Assembly: GCF_030182585.1 (NCBI RefSeq)
Contig: NZ_JARXOW010000001.1
Location: 868,001 to 932,000, forward strand
Length of the DNA: 64,000 nt
Direction: 5' to 3'
DNA from: Pedobacter faecalis
GTDB taxonomy: Bacteria; Bacteroidota; Bacteroidia; Sphingobacteriales; Sphingobacteriaceae
Positions 1 through 9,000 of this stretch are shown here, one piece after another. Both the position numbers and the translations under genes were made by a program. The notes under the pieces are model-generated. The model searched no databases, had not been told where the DNA came from, and saw nothing but the letters and a program-made list of their open reading frames with translations. The stretch's first letter is position 1, and every line of letters begins with the position of its first letter.

Positions 1-70
1 GTGCCGCTTCCAAAGGTATTGCTAAACCTCGCAATTTTTTCCTACTTTCAACCATATTTTTATATCCACT

Positions 71-400
71 ATGGAAGATTGGAAGAAATTGCAAGAAGCT
101 CTGATTGCATTCAGAAATGAGCGTGAATGGGAACAGTTTCATAACCCAAAAGACCTTGCTCTGGCCCTTTCCATAGAGGCGGCTGAATTAAACGAGCTTT
201 TTCTATGGAAGAAGCCTGAAGATGCTAACCATGAAAAGGTAGCAGACGAGTTGGCCGATGTACTGGCGTATGCGCTCCTGTTAGCTCAGAAATACAATTT
301 GAATGTCAGTCAGATTGTATTGGATAAAATCGCTAAAAATGCAGAAAAATACCCTGTTGATAAAGCGAAGGGCTCAGCGAAGAAATACAATGAACTTTAA
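71..400 (+). CDS. MazG-like nucleotide pyrophosphohydrolase
   Basis: This 109-residue protein has the all-alpha NTP pyrophosphohydrolase (MazG/dCTPase-like) pattern. An acidic helix with the motif EAAELNELF lies near residues 36-44, followed by a second helix with DELADVLAYALLLA near 57-70. These carry the E-x2-E and E-x2-D residues that bind magnesium in this family. Such enzymes hydrolyse (d)NTPs to the monophosphate and pyrophosphate in the cytoplasm. The length fits the short single-domain members, not full MazG. The start is the ATG at 71. The next gene begins 11 bp after the stop, so the two are very probably one operon, which suggests a role in a nucleotide-linked defence module rather than general house-cleaning. 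That last point is inference from context. Confidence 0.85.
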   Translation: MEDWKKLQEALIAFRNEREWEQFHNPKDLALALSIEAAELNELFLWKKPEDANHEKVADELADVLAYALLLAQKYNLNVSQIVLDKIAKNAEKYPVDKAKGSAKKYNEL

Positions 401-411
401 CCTCTCCATAC

Positions 412-2265
412 ATGATTGTTTACCAGGCAACAAAAGCAAGCTTCTCCGACGACGTACTTAATGATCGAATTGAAACGAAAATACATAGTTTCTTTAAGCA
501 AAACCTAAATCGTAAAACCGGCCTGCAGGAAGTGCTCTCCTGGAAGAACTCAATGCAGTATATGGACAGGGTCTTAAATGATCCGGCTATCCCAGACACC
601 TGCGGCGTGTCTATAGAGTTTCAGATTCCTCAAACGTCGAATAGAATAGATTTCATCTTGACCGGAAGAGGCGTTGATGAAAAAGAGTATGCTGTTATTA
701 TTGAGCTTAAACAGTGGTCTGAGGCAACTTTATCCACCAAAGACGCTGTAGTAAATTCCTTTGTCGGAGGACGAATAAGAGAATGCACACATCCTTCTTA
801 TCAAGCCTGGTCTTACTGCGCTTTGCTCGAAAATTTCAATGAGACCATAGAAAAAGACGACATTCAAGTTAAGCCCTGCGCCTATCTGCACAACTATGAG
901 TCGGATGACGTTATTGCAAACCAGCATTATCTACCTCATATTGAAAAAGCGCCTTTATTTTTAAAAGGGGAAGCCATTAAACTACGTGATTTCATCAAGC
1001 AATATGTGAAATATGGTGACGACCGTAAGATCATGTATAGAATCGATCAGGGTAGAATCCGGCCTTCAAAAATGTTGGCAGACAGCATGGTCGCTTTGCT
1101 CAACGGGAAGCCTGAGTTTGTGATGATTGACGATCAAAAGGTGATTTACGAGACCGTACTCCAACTGTCAGCGAAAGCCAGCATAAATCAGAAAGAAGTA
1201 CTCATTGTTAAGGGAGGACCTGGAACAGGTAAATCTGTCGTCGCCGTGAATCTTCTTGTAGAATTAACTAACAGGGGGCTTTTAACAAAATATGTTTCTA
1301 AAAATGCCGCCCCTCGGGCAGTGTATGAGAGCAAATTGACCGGCTCATTGAAGAAGAGTGTGATATCAAATTTATTCGGCGGATCTAGTGCCTATATTGA
1401 AAGTAAAGCCAACCAGTTTGATACCCTTATTGTAGATGAAGCGCACCGGCTGAATGAAAAGTCTGGTTTGTACGCAAATCTGGGAACCAATCAAATAAAG
1501 GAAATTATTAATGCGTCCCAGTGCAGCGTCTTTTTTCTGGATGAGGACCAAAGAATTCATCTAAAAGATATCGGTTCGATCAACGAAATACGCAAATGGG
1601 CTGATTTTGCAGGAGCAAATGTGGAGGAAATGGAGTTGAGTTCACAATTCCGTTGTGGAGGATCTGACGGGTATATTGCCTGGTTAGACCATGTGCTTCA
1701 GTTAAGAGAGACAGCAAACCAAACTCTAGCAGGCACCGGTTATGAATTCAAAGTTTTTGACTCCCCGATAGCGCTTAGAAATGCGATCCTGGAAAAAAAC
1801 CTGATAAATAACAAAGCAAGAATGGTGGCTGGTTACTGCTGGGACTGGAAAAGTAAGAACAATCCGGCGGTTGATGATGTGATTATCCCTGAATTCGATT
1901 TTAGCATGAAGTGGAACTTAGCGAGTGACGGAAGCCTATGGATCATTAGTCCGCAATCAGTTCATGAAATTGGCTGCATACATACGTGCCAGGGACTTGA
2001 AGTTGATTACATCGGCGTTATTATCGGTGATGACTTAATTGTACGAAACGGCGAGGTGATTACCAATCCAAACAAACGTTCTAAAAACGACTCATCCATT
2101 CGTGGCTATAAGAAATTATTGGCGCAAGATCCCATTGATGGAGCAAAGACGCTTGATATGATAATTAAAAATACGTATCGGACTCTTATGACCAGGGGAA
2201 TGAAAGGCTGTTATATTTTTTGCACTGATAAGGAGACTTTGGAGTATTTTCAGAGTATTATTTAA
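412..2265 (+). CDS. DUF2075 / Schlafen-group-3-like helicase with N-terminal PD-(D/E)XK-like nuclease motif
   Basis: This 617-residue protein has a Walker A motif GGPGTGKS (about 268-275), a Walker B motif LIVDEAHR (339-346) and the DUF2075 signatures SSQFRCGG and HTCQGLEVDYIGV, ending in a TYRTLMTRG arginine-finger-like segment. This is the SLFN-g3 helicase family. The region before the ATPase holds D80 in RIDFIL and then E98-L-K100 in VIIELKQW. This is the spacing of a PD-(D/E)XK nuclease core (D, about 17 residues, E-x-K). The protein may therefore couple nucleic-acid cleavage to an ATP-driven helicase. It follows the MazG-like gene after 11 bp. The family is often found in defence islands, but the substrate (DNA or RNA) cannot be read from the sequence. 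The nuclease assignment rests on this motif alone. Confidence 0.85.
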   Translation: MIVYQATKASFSDDVLNDRIETKIHSFFKQNLNRKTGLQEVLSWKNSMQYMDRVLNDPAIPDTCGVSIEFQIPQTSNRIDFILTGRGVDEKEYAVIIELKQWSEATLSTKDAVVNSFVGGRIRECTHPSYQAWSYCALLENFNETIEKDDIQVKPCAYLHNYESDDVIANQHYLPHIEKAPLFLKGEAIKLRDFIKQYVKYGDDRKIMYRIDQGRIRPSKMLADSMVALLNGKPEFVMIDDQKVIYETVLQLSAKASINQKEVLIVKGGPGTGKSVVAVNLLVELTNRGLLTKYVSKNAAPRAVYESKLTGSLKKSVISNLFGGSSAYIESKANQFDTLIVDEAHRLNEKSGLYANLGTNQIKEIINASQCSVFFLDEDQRIHLKDIGSINEIRKWADFAGANVEEMELSSQFRCGGSDGYIAWLDHVLQLRETANQTLAGTGYEFKVFDSPIALRNAILEKNLINNKARMVAGYCWDWKSKNNPAVDDVIIPEFDFSMKWNLASDGSLWIISPQSVHEIGCIHTCQGLEVDYIGVIIGDDLIVRNGEVITNPNKRSKNDSSIRGYKKLLAQDPIDGAKTLDMIIKNTYRTLMTRGMKGCYIFCTDKETLEYFQSII

Positions 2266-2784
2266 CATCAAACTTTAGCAGGATATTATTTCTCCTGTAA
2301 CTATGCGCCGGTACAAAGGGTGTTCAACCAACAACCAGCTGCCAAGCACTTGGTTGCGATGATACCCAAGCTATTGAAAATCAACGTAATAAAAAGAATA
2401 ACATACGGTGCACTTACGGTAGTATGCTGTCAAGGTGAATATTCGGACATTTCACTAAGAGCGTTTGGGTAAAGGTGTTGGCTACCACAAGGACCATTTT
2501 AAGGGAGGCAATGGATATAAGGCTCGAAGATATTATTAGTGTTCCACTCTTTTCACCCGACAATTTCTGAGTTACAGAAGCATTTTCCGAACTATTTTTG
2601 AAATCGCAAAATTTCGCTCCGTTACGTATTTGTTCTGGTTTCATTGCGTAAACTATACTGCATTGATTCCTTTTCGCCAAACTAAAATGCTCACTTATTC
2701 TCATACGGATTCCCGTAAAAACTTATTCGAAAATTAAGATTATATTAGACCTAATGAATGATCTCTTAAAGCCAACTATAATTG
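2266..2784. other. Non-coding gap in the island (about 520 bp)
   Basis: No convincing gene lies here. A 96-codon minus-strand frame (2414-2704) has no recognisable motif. A plus-strand frame around 2435-2570 reads like a degraded protein tail broken by stops. The gap must hold the promoter of the Argonaute/SIR2 pair, but no good TAnnTTTG element was found. It may contain a decayed gene. Confidence 0.5.
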
Positions 2785-4665
2785 ATGAGGAATATTCTAC
2801 TTAATTTTTTGAAATTCGAAAATCAGGATTTCGGCACCACTGTGTTTAGAAAAGAGGCAGAAGCTGGAGTTTTTAAGGACGGATTTAGTTATTATGATTT
2901 CGAGGTTGACGGAAGAAATGTTAAATATGAAATTTCTGATAAAGCACTCGTAGGTTATAGTTCTTTTACGCTACCGTCATATCTGAACGTTGGATTGGTC
3001 TCTAAAAAACTCTACGAAAAAATTATAGATGCCTCGAATCACGTTAACGGTAGGTTCATATTACATCCAGAAAAAGAATATAATCGCCGCATCCATTTTG
3101 AAATTGAGCCACACCCAAAAGGTCGAAAGTGCGTTTGGGTGGAGCCTTATTTTCTAAAGAGCAAGCAGGTATGGGGCCTATTAATTGGATTCCAATTTAT
3201 TGTAAGCCAAAATGTATTAAGTGGCGGATATAAAGTCGATAGAGATATTCAAATTGCAAGCGGTTCATTAAATGCTCGTGGATTAAGCAATCTGGACTTT
3301 TATCTCTTCAAGTATAATCATATAACGACTTTCATAAAAAACATCTTACCAGACATAAATTTAAATTTGAATAATGCGATCAACAGTTCCCTATTTTCAG
3401 TTGAATCATACTTGTTAGACGCTAAACAGTACATATTTAATGACAACAGGATTGATAATAGTTCATATTTTGGCTTATCTAAATACGCACCTTTACAAAC
3501 CGTATCAAAAGAAACCAAATTTTATTTTATATACCGAAAATCAGATCGTAGCATAGCTGTGAATTTACTAAAGGGCCTAAGAGGTGAATCACATCCTAAT
3601 ACTTTTAGCGGAATTCAAAAATTCTTCAAAATACCTTTTACCAATGATCATATAAAAGGGTTTGCTTTAGACGATTATGACGAGCCTAATATTTCAAAAA
3701 TAGTTGAGGATATAAAAGCTGAAATAAATAACGTTTTACCTGTAATTATAACAAATTCTAAAAAAGAAGATAGTGATGATAAATTATATTTTTCTATAAA
3801 ACATCGTTTCACAAATGAGGGCATACCTTGTCAGGTTGTAACCAAGGATTTGATTATCAATGATAATGCGCTAAAGTTTTCATTGGGAAATATTGCATTG
3901 CAGATGTTTGCTAAAGCCGGCGGAATTCCCTGGAAAATGAAACCAGCTACTACTGAATATCTTATTATAGGAATTGGTCAATCATATAATATAGAGACTA
4001 CAGAGGATGGAAATAAGGTTGAGAAAAACATTACTTATTCGGTGCTAACTGATTCTAGTGGGATATTTAAAGATCTACAGGTTCTGAGTGAAGGGGTAAC
4101 TACCGATGATTCTTATTACACGCAACTTGTAAACAACATTGCTGGTATTATAAATAATGGGAAGTATAAAAAGATAGCAGTTCATACGCCTTTCAGATTG
4201 AGTAAAGATAAGGTATTAGATAAAGTTGTTAAACTGATCGATCACAATATAGAGTTATCAGTTTTGGTTATTAACGATAAAACAGATTTTTTTGGATTTG
4301 ATGCATCAAACAATGGATTAGTGCCTTTTGAGAGCACTTTTATTAAGTTGTCTGGTCAAGAATATCTAGTGTGGTTTGAGGGCATTCAGCCGTCCAATCC
4401 TAAAATCACCAAGAGATTCGGCAATCCTCTTTCAATAAAATTTTGGTACACAAATAACCCCCAATCCTTTCAAGATATTGATTATAAAGAGTCCTTGCTT
4501 CAAGATTGTATCAATTTATCCGGTGCGAATTGGCGTGGATTTAAGGCAAAACAGTTGCCTGTATCTGTCTTTTATTGCCAACGAATTTCTGAATTTATCA
4601 GCAAGTTCAGACAATATGAATTAAGCCACATCGATATAAACAATTTAAAACCTTGGTTCTTGTAA
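2785..4665 (+). CDS. Catalytically inactive prokaryotic Argonaute, apparently lacking PAZ
   Basis: This 626-residue protein ends in a MID-PIWI module. The MID domain starts near residue 236 and carries the 5'-phosphate pocket Y335, K339, Q350 and K377, with the spacing of eukaryotic Ago Y-K-Q-K. PIWI starts near 386. Its first catalytic aspartate is replaced: the strand reads LIIGIGQS with G398 where active enzymes have D. The later tetrad positions (around VHTPFRLSKDK and LPVSVFYC) also lack acidic residues, so guide binding without slicing is predicted. Only about 235 residues precede MID. They contain a VWVEPYFLKSK block like the N/L1 lobe or APAZ, which leaves no room for PAZ. The start is the ATG at 2785; a TTG codon lies directly before it. 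The SIR2 gene begins one nucleotide after the stop. A defence role through the SIR2 partner is inferred. Confidence 0.85.
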   Translation: MRNILLNFLKFENQDFGTTVFRKEAEAGVFKDGFSYYDFEVDGRNVKYEISDKALVGYSSFTLPSYLNVGLVSKKLYEKIIDASNHVNGRFILHPEKEYNRRIHFEIEPHPKGRKCVWVEPYFLKSKQVWGLLIGFQFIVSQNVLSGGYKVDRDIQIASGSLNARGLSNLDFYLFKYNHITTFIKNILPDINLNLNNAINSSLFSVESYLLDAKQYIFNDNRIDNSSYFGLSKYAPLQTVSKETKFYFIYRKSDRSIAVNLLKGLRGESHPNTFSGIQKFFKIPFTNDHIKGFALDDYDEPNISKIVEDIKAEINNVLPVIITNSKKEDSDDKLYFSIKHRFTNEGIPCQVVTKDLIINDNALKFSLGNIALQMFAKAGGIPWKMKPATTEYLIIGIGQSYNIETTEDGNKVEKNITYSVLTDSSGIFKDLQVLSEGVTTDDSYYTQLVNNIAGIINNGKYKKIAVHTPFRLSKDKVLDKVVKLIDHNIELSVLVINDKTDFFGFDASNNGLVPFESTFIKLSGQEYLVWFEGIQPSNPKITKRFGNPLSIKFWYTNNPQSFQDIDYKESLLQDCINLSGANWRGFKAKQLPVSVFYCQRISEFISKFRQYELSHIDINNLKPWFL

Positions 4666-4666
4666 T

Positions 4667-5746
4667 ATGAATAAGCAATTCGGAGAGGACAAAATTATAA
4701 TCCTATTGGGTGCCGGGGCGAGCTGTGACGCAGGTATGCGTAATTCAACCCAAATGATAACAGACATTGAATCCCTATTAAAAGGAGAATGGTCAAGTTT
4801 TAAGGATTTATACAACTATATACAAAGTTCCCACTATCATCTGGAGAGAATCAAAGGTGTCGATTCAAAATCGATAATGTTCAACATAGAGAATTTAGTA
4901 GGATTGCTTAATGTTATCATAAATATTTCTGAAAAAAAGGTCGATGTATATCCTTTTATTGGGAGTTGGGAAAAGGAATTACTTGTTGTCGCGGGCCAAA
5001 AACTTGAATTGGCGGTAAAATTTAAAGAGGAGATTTTAAGTAAGTTAAAGAATACATGGCTTAGCCCTGATGACTTTAAAAGAAAGAGCGCTTATTATAA
5101 GAAGTTAAAAGAAACTGGATATACTATGCCATTGCGTATCTTCTCGTTAAATTATGATATGTGTGTTGAGGAAAATCTTGGAATGGAAAATATCGAACGG
5201 GGTTTTGGAGAGGATAAAATTTGGGACTATCGAAGATATGAACCCGCTCAAGAGCAAGAGATAAGCTATTTCCTTTATAAATTACATGGCTCTTTGGATT
5301 GGAAAAGAAATACTCAAAACAGGCTGACCTATTCGGATTCTATTTCTTCAATAAATCCTTTAAATATGGAAATCATATTTGGTGTGCAAAACAAGCTCCA
5401 ATCGTATGATCCATATTTATTCTATTTCTATGCATTTCGTGAAGCGTGCATAAGGTCTGAGCTTATTGTTATAAGTGGGTACGGATTTTACGATCAGCAT
5501 ATCAATGATAATTTATCAAGTGCAATCGAACTTGATTCCAATAAAAGGATTTTAGTGAATGTTTACGAGGGTGACAGTTTTGATCAGGACCCTTACATAA
5601 ATAATTTAAGTGCTTTGCTAAAAATAGATACAGGGAACATAATTGTTCAAAATTGCTCTGCCCAAGAGTTTTTTAATAATTGTTTAAATCTGGAATATTT
5701 TTCGTCATTGTTTCCAGATGACGATAGCGACAATATTTTACCCTAA
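4667..5746 (+). CDS. Stand-alone SIR2-family (NADase-like) effector paired with Argonaute
   Basis: This 359-residue protein belongs to the SIR2_2 type. It has the NAD-binding loop LLGAGASCDAG (about 13-23), catalytic-type asparagine N162 in SLNYD, histidine H207 in KLHGSLDW, and the family motif ISGYGFYDQHIND near 268-280. All active residues are present. The SIR2 domain takes up most of the chain, and no APAZ domain is fused to it, unlike the SIR2-APAZ protein of SPARSA systems. Its ATG lies one nucleotide after the Argonaute stop, which implies translational coupling. In known Ago-SIR2 systems, target recognition by Ago switches on NAD+ hydrolysis and kills or stalls the infected cell. The same is inferred here. 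A plain sirtuin deacylase is unlikely because zinc cysteines are missing. Confidence 0.88.
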   Translation: MNKQFGEDKIIILLGAGASCDAGMRNSTQMITDIESLLKGEWSSFKDLYNYIQSSHYHLERIKGVDSKSIMFNIENLVGLLNVIINISEKKVDVYPFIGSWEKELLVVAGQKLELAVKFKEEILSKLKNTWLSPDDFKRKSAYYKKLKETGYTMPLRIFSLNYDMCVEENLGMENIERGFGEDKIWDYRRYEPAQEQEISYFLYKLHGSLDWKRNTQNRLTYSDSISSINPLNMEIIFGVQNKLQSYDPYLFYFYAFREACIRSELIVISGYGFYDQHINDNLSSAIELDSNKRILVNVYEGDSFDQDPYINNLSALLKIDTGNIIVQNCSAQEFFNNCLNLEYFSSLFPDDDSDNILP

Positions 5747-5955
5747 ATTCTAGGACGAACTGTGCCAGTTACAAACCGACGCCGCTCAGAGCTCAGAGCC
5801 TTCTGTCGCCAGACTAATGTATAATTGTTAGGATGCCGTCCCCAATTGTGAATTAGCATCGCGCATTTCTTACTAACGCTTTTTTGAATACCTACTAATC
5901 GCTTCTTCTACGACCAAGTTAGCGTTTGGTTTATTATCCTGTTACATTATAGCTA

Positions 5956-7287
5956 TTAGCCATTACCATATCCTAGCTTTTCATACATAGAAGAAGCTAT
6001 GTTCCGTACTTTATCTTTCTTCCCTTCAATTGTGAATTTTATGAGGTTTATTACATCCTTATTTTTTAGTTCTAAAGATATTCTTTCCAATAACCCCTTA
6101 CTGAATAAATTTAGCCACCTTTCTGATGGAGCGTATTGAGTAAGTTTATAGAGTAGCCTTTCATCAGACGCTAAACATTCTTTAAAGAAATATACCCATC
6201 GATCATGGGAGACATTTTTGAGCATGGAGTTTACGTTTGCTTGAGCAGCGTTTGACACTCCGTACGCATTACCTAACCTAACAGATATTATTGCCGTCAT
6301 GCATACAGGAAAAGCCGGGATTGGAATGGTGCTCCCCATCTTATATAAAGTGTTGACCGGAGCAGGTTCATTATAAAAATTGTTCAAACCGTTGTGTGCC
6401 ACTAGAATTTCATTCGCAACCTTGATAAATGATGACGACCGTAAGTCTTCTGGCACAAAATCAAAACCTTTGACCTTTAATAAGACCTGTCTCAATCCAC
6501 TAGAAGCTTTTGTTTTCCCATCAATAAATAATTCCGAATAACTTCTCCCTACTTGATACTTTTCAGGATGTTGTAGCCCATCCCATATTTTTGGAATTAT
6601 GAGATTTGCATTTGCTAAGGTGTTTTCTAATTGTGCCCCGCTATTTGTTTTGATTAGAGACAGCAAAATCCTAATTGTTGTTCTGTGAAAGAAATAAGGA
6701 CTTTGAATCAATTTAAATAAGTAAGGACTTTCTTCAGTAAAGGTTATTTGCTCTAATTCTTCCCTAAAATTTTTGAAATCAATAGCGGCTTCGATCTTGC
6801 TGTAACCAAGTACTCCTTGAATGCAAGACCTAATTATGGTTTTTGTTTCTTCTTCAGTTAGATCATTTTCAGGATCATCTTCTAATTCAGGTTGACTAAA
6901 ATGAGAAACAGTTTCCATAGCCTTTTTTAATCGAAAGGCTGACGTACCACTAATTACTCCAAGTTCCTCCGCTAATCTTATTGCTTCGAATTCGGAGATT
7001 GCTTGCTGAAGATTCGTATGTTCGTTAATATCAGGCCTATCCAACATCTCAGCAATAAATGAAATCCCCATCTTCCCTAACTGATTTCTTAAGGAATTTA
7101 TTGACTTTGTCCATATGTAACTGGAAACCATCTCATATGACTCGTCATTGAAAGCTTTAATTATTTGATTTTGGTCCCGTTGTGATAATTGCTGACCATA
7201 ATTGACCAATTCCGATATTTCATTAACTTTTTTCGGCAATACAACTAATTCCGAACTTTTCCATAAAACTACTGATGTTGTTTCCAT
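5956..7287 (-). CDS. Unknown helical protein, partner of DAC-like protein
   Basis: This 443-residue protein was not recognised. It is predicted to be mostly helical, with an acidic stretch LEDDPENDLTEEE near residues 135-147, no signal peptide and no membrane segment. A Gly/Pro-rich patch (MGSTIPIPAFPVC, about 315-327) precedes a second helical region. Its ATG at 7287 lies one nucleotide after the stop of the upstream DAC-like gene, so the two are almost certainly co-translated and functionally linked. The pair converges on the Argonaute/SIR2 pair and shares its AT-rich composition. It could be the effector or scaffold of a nucleotide-signalling module, but nothing in the sequence shows an activity. 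Confidence 0.6.
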   Translation of the reverse strand: METTSVVLWKSSELVVLPKKVNEISELVNYGQQLSQRDQNQIIKAFNDESYEMVSSYIWTKSINSLRNQLGKMGISFIAEMLDRPDINEHTNLQQAISEFEAIRLAEELGVISGTSAFRLKKAMETVSHFSQPELEDDPENDLTEEETKTIIRSCIQGVLGYSKIEAAIDFKNFREELEQITFTEESPYLFKLIQSPYFFHRTTIRILLSLIKTNSGAQLENTLANANLIIPKIWDGLQHPEKYQVGRSYSELFIDGKTKASSGLRQVLLKVKGFDFVPEDLRSSSFIKVANEILVAHNGLNNFYNEPAPVNTLYKMGSTIPIPAFPVCMTAIISVRLGNAYGVSNAAQANVNSMLKNVSHDRWVYFFKECLASDERLLYKLTQYAPSERWLNLFSKGLLERISLELKNKDVINLIKFTIEGKKDKVRNIASSMYEKLGYGNG

Positions 7288-7288
7288 T

Positions 7289-8323
7289 TTAATTGACTTC
7301 TATATTCCCGTCTTGTGATTGTAGATAAGCCGATTCAATTCCAGAACCGATTAAATCAGTTAATGTTATAAAAGTTCTACTTCTTGCCCCTCCGGAGGTA
7401 GCCGTTTTCATAACCTTAGCGGGGTGTTTTACAAACACATTATATGCAACCACAGAACCGTTATTTTTAAACACAGTTATACCATCACTTTGCATCATTC
7501 CCGATATAAGTGAGAACTGGCCCTCCAATACAGAATTAGCTTGAAGGTCGTTTTTTTCCAATAGATCACTGATTGTTTTTACGACATTGATTGTTTTTGG
7601 AAGAATAATTCCATCTGATAGCTTTTTAGGCAGCTCTTTCTTATTTGAATTTATTACACACGCCAAAGTGCCGTGACCTTTTTGCAAGACTTCCAAAAAA
7701 ATCTTCTGGTAGAAATTTCTAGCTTGCTCCTTTATATCTTCGTTGACATTTTTCAAGATTGCATCAATAAATTTATCCTGAATCTTAATTGGTGATTTGG
7801 CAGAACCATCGTGACTACCGAAGCTTATTATGAGAGAATCAGCAGTCACGCCCTTAACTTCAATTAGCCTATCAGCAACTTGATGAATCAAAATCGCCTT
7901 CAGTTCATCCGTTCCCGCGTCAATCAATGTTTGAGAAATAGATACGGATAGTATAGTTGATCCAGCTTTAAAAACGCCATATTGAAATGTGGTGACTTTT
8001 CTAAGTATATAAATAGCCCAGCCCCCCTCTGTCAGAGGCGCGCATTTCTTTAAAGCAGTCAACATTGTCTCTTTGGTTTTCCCACCCTCTCCAATCGTAC
8101 AAAACTGCGACAATGGTAGTACTTTCTTAATTAATTCAATCTCGTCAAAAATATAAATCTCAGGATAAAGTGATTTCCCTTCTTCCTTGTAATAAACCAA
8201 CTGGCTAATTAATTCTACAAGGCCGTCTTGGGTTATCAGGCAGTTCATGTTTTCTTGGCTTAAGAATGTAACTGACTCGCCAAGTAGAATAGATCTAATC
8301 GATACAGACTTAGTAGCTTTCAT
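7289..8323 (-). CDS. Diadenylate-cyclase-like (DAC/DisA_N fold) protein with N-terminal sensor region
   Basis: The C-terminal third of this 344-residue protein follows the DisA_N/DAC pattern: GHGTLACVI, SDGIILP, then MMQSDGITVFKNNGSVVAYN, GGARSRTF and YLQSQDGNIE. The diagnostic DGA and RHR motifs appear as DGI and RSR, so the site is altered; activity may be lost or give a different product. About 210 residues in front would be a sensor region, as in the DACN-type sensor families described with DAC domains in bacterial conflict systems. Which DACN family it belongs to cannot be told by eye. The start is the ATG at 8323, the first gene of a two-gene operon. A cytoplasmic nucleotide sensor or cyclase is the best guess. 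Confidence 0.65.
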   Translation of the reverse strand: MKATKSVSIRSILLGESVTFLSQENMNCLITQDGLVELISQLVYYKEEGKSLYPEIYIFDEIELIKKVLPLSQFCTIGEGGKTKETMLTALKKCAPLTEGGWAIYILRKVTTFQYGVFKAGSTILSVSISQTLIDAGTDELKAILIHQVADRLIEVKGVTADSLIISFGSHDGSAKSPIKIQDKFIDAILKNVNEDIKEQARNFYQKIFLEVLQKGHGTLACVINSNKKELPKKLSDGIILPKTINVVKTISDLLEKNDLQANSVLEGQFSLISGMMQSDGITVFKNNGSVVAYNVFVKHPAKVMKTATSGGARSRTFITLTDLIGSGIESAYLQSQDGNIEVN

Positions 8324-8632
8324 TTTGAGAGAATTATTCGATGGTAAGGCTATCTTTTTTTACTTGCTTTCTCGCATCAATTGTAAAGTTAAAATTATTA
8401 TTGACAATTGTAATTAATAGTTTATTGTAACCTAAATAATCACTGAACGATGCCGTAGGCCGCTAAATAGAATTGTCCTGAAATATACCTGGCCCTGGCT
8501 ATTGGAGGGGAACATTCGAAGTAATGAAGCACAAGACTATCCGCAAATATTGAACTAACGAAGTTGAAACATTGTTTCGAGTCACAAGGGTATGGTTAAC
8601 CAAATTATGTAGTCGTCTTTATGCCGTAGCTC
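8324..8632. other. Intergenic region upstream of the DAC-like operon
   Basis: This 309-bp gap runs from the DAC-like gene start to the mnmE remnant. No gene is visible. On the minus strand, near 8390-8420, an AT-rich stretch with a TTG followed about 17 nt later by TAACTTTA resembles a weak Bacteroidota promoter for the DAC-like operon. The part near 8450-8632 is less AT-rich and may belong to older element or chromosome sequence. Confidence 0.35.
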
Positions 8633-9000
8633 CTACTTCCCAATACAAAACTTACTAAAAATATTCTCCAGCAAATCATCAGTCGTCACTTGCCCTGTAA
8701 TCTCTCCAAGATAATGCAATGCTTGTTTAATATCCATTGCCAGGAAGTCTGAGGTAACGGGATTGACTAGTCCTTCTGATACGCTATCTAAGGCTGCTTT
8801 GGTGCGTTGCAGGGCTTCTACGTGCGTATATTGGTGACCATGGTTTGGTCGGTGCTTAGTTTATCGCCGATGGCGTTTTCGTACAGCAGTTGCTTTAGTT
8901 CTTCGATATGTATTTTTTCTTTGGCGGAGACGGCTAGAAATGCGATGTCTGAAGGCAGATCGAGGTCTACAGGCTTGAATTCTGATAGATCGGATTTGTT
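8633..9000 (-). pseudogene. Diverged, frameshifted duplicate of the mnmE 3' end
   Basis: On the minus strand this segment matches the last ~365 bp of the intact mnmE at 9427-9792. By hand alignment there are about 39 differences, or roughly 89 % identity, many at third codon positions. It keeps the C-terminal FCIGK and a TAG stop at 8633-8635, but has a one-base deletion near 8823 that breaks the frame. Homology stops abruptly at about 9000, where hipA remnant sequence begins. The silent-type divergence implies that the copy evolved as a working mnmE in a related strain before it arrived here, as expected when an integrative element carries its own 3' end of the target gene. Confidence 0.88.

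Noticed and set aside
1..55. Minus-strand frame from an ATG at 55 running off the left edge
   Set aside because: Only about 18 codons are visible, too little to support a gene; it may be the start of a divergent gene but cannot be judged.
2414..2704. 96-codon minus-strand reading frame in the gap before the Argonaute gene
   Set aside because: No recognisable motif, no ribosome-binding signal and no partner gene; composition does not differ from random non-coding sequence.
2785..5746. Classical SPARSA assignment (short Ago plus SIR2-APAZ)
   Set aside because: The SIR2 protein has no APAZ region, and the Ago is about 150 residues longer than short Agos, so the standard layout does not fit.
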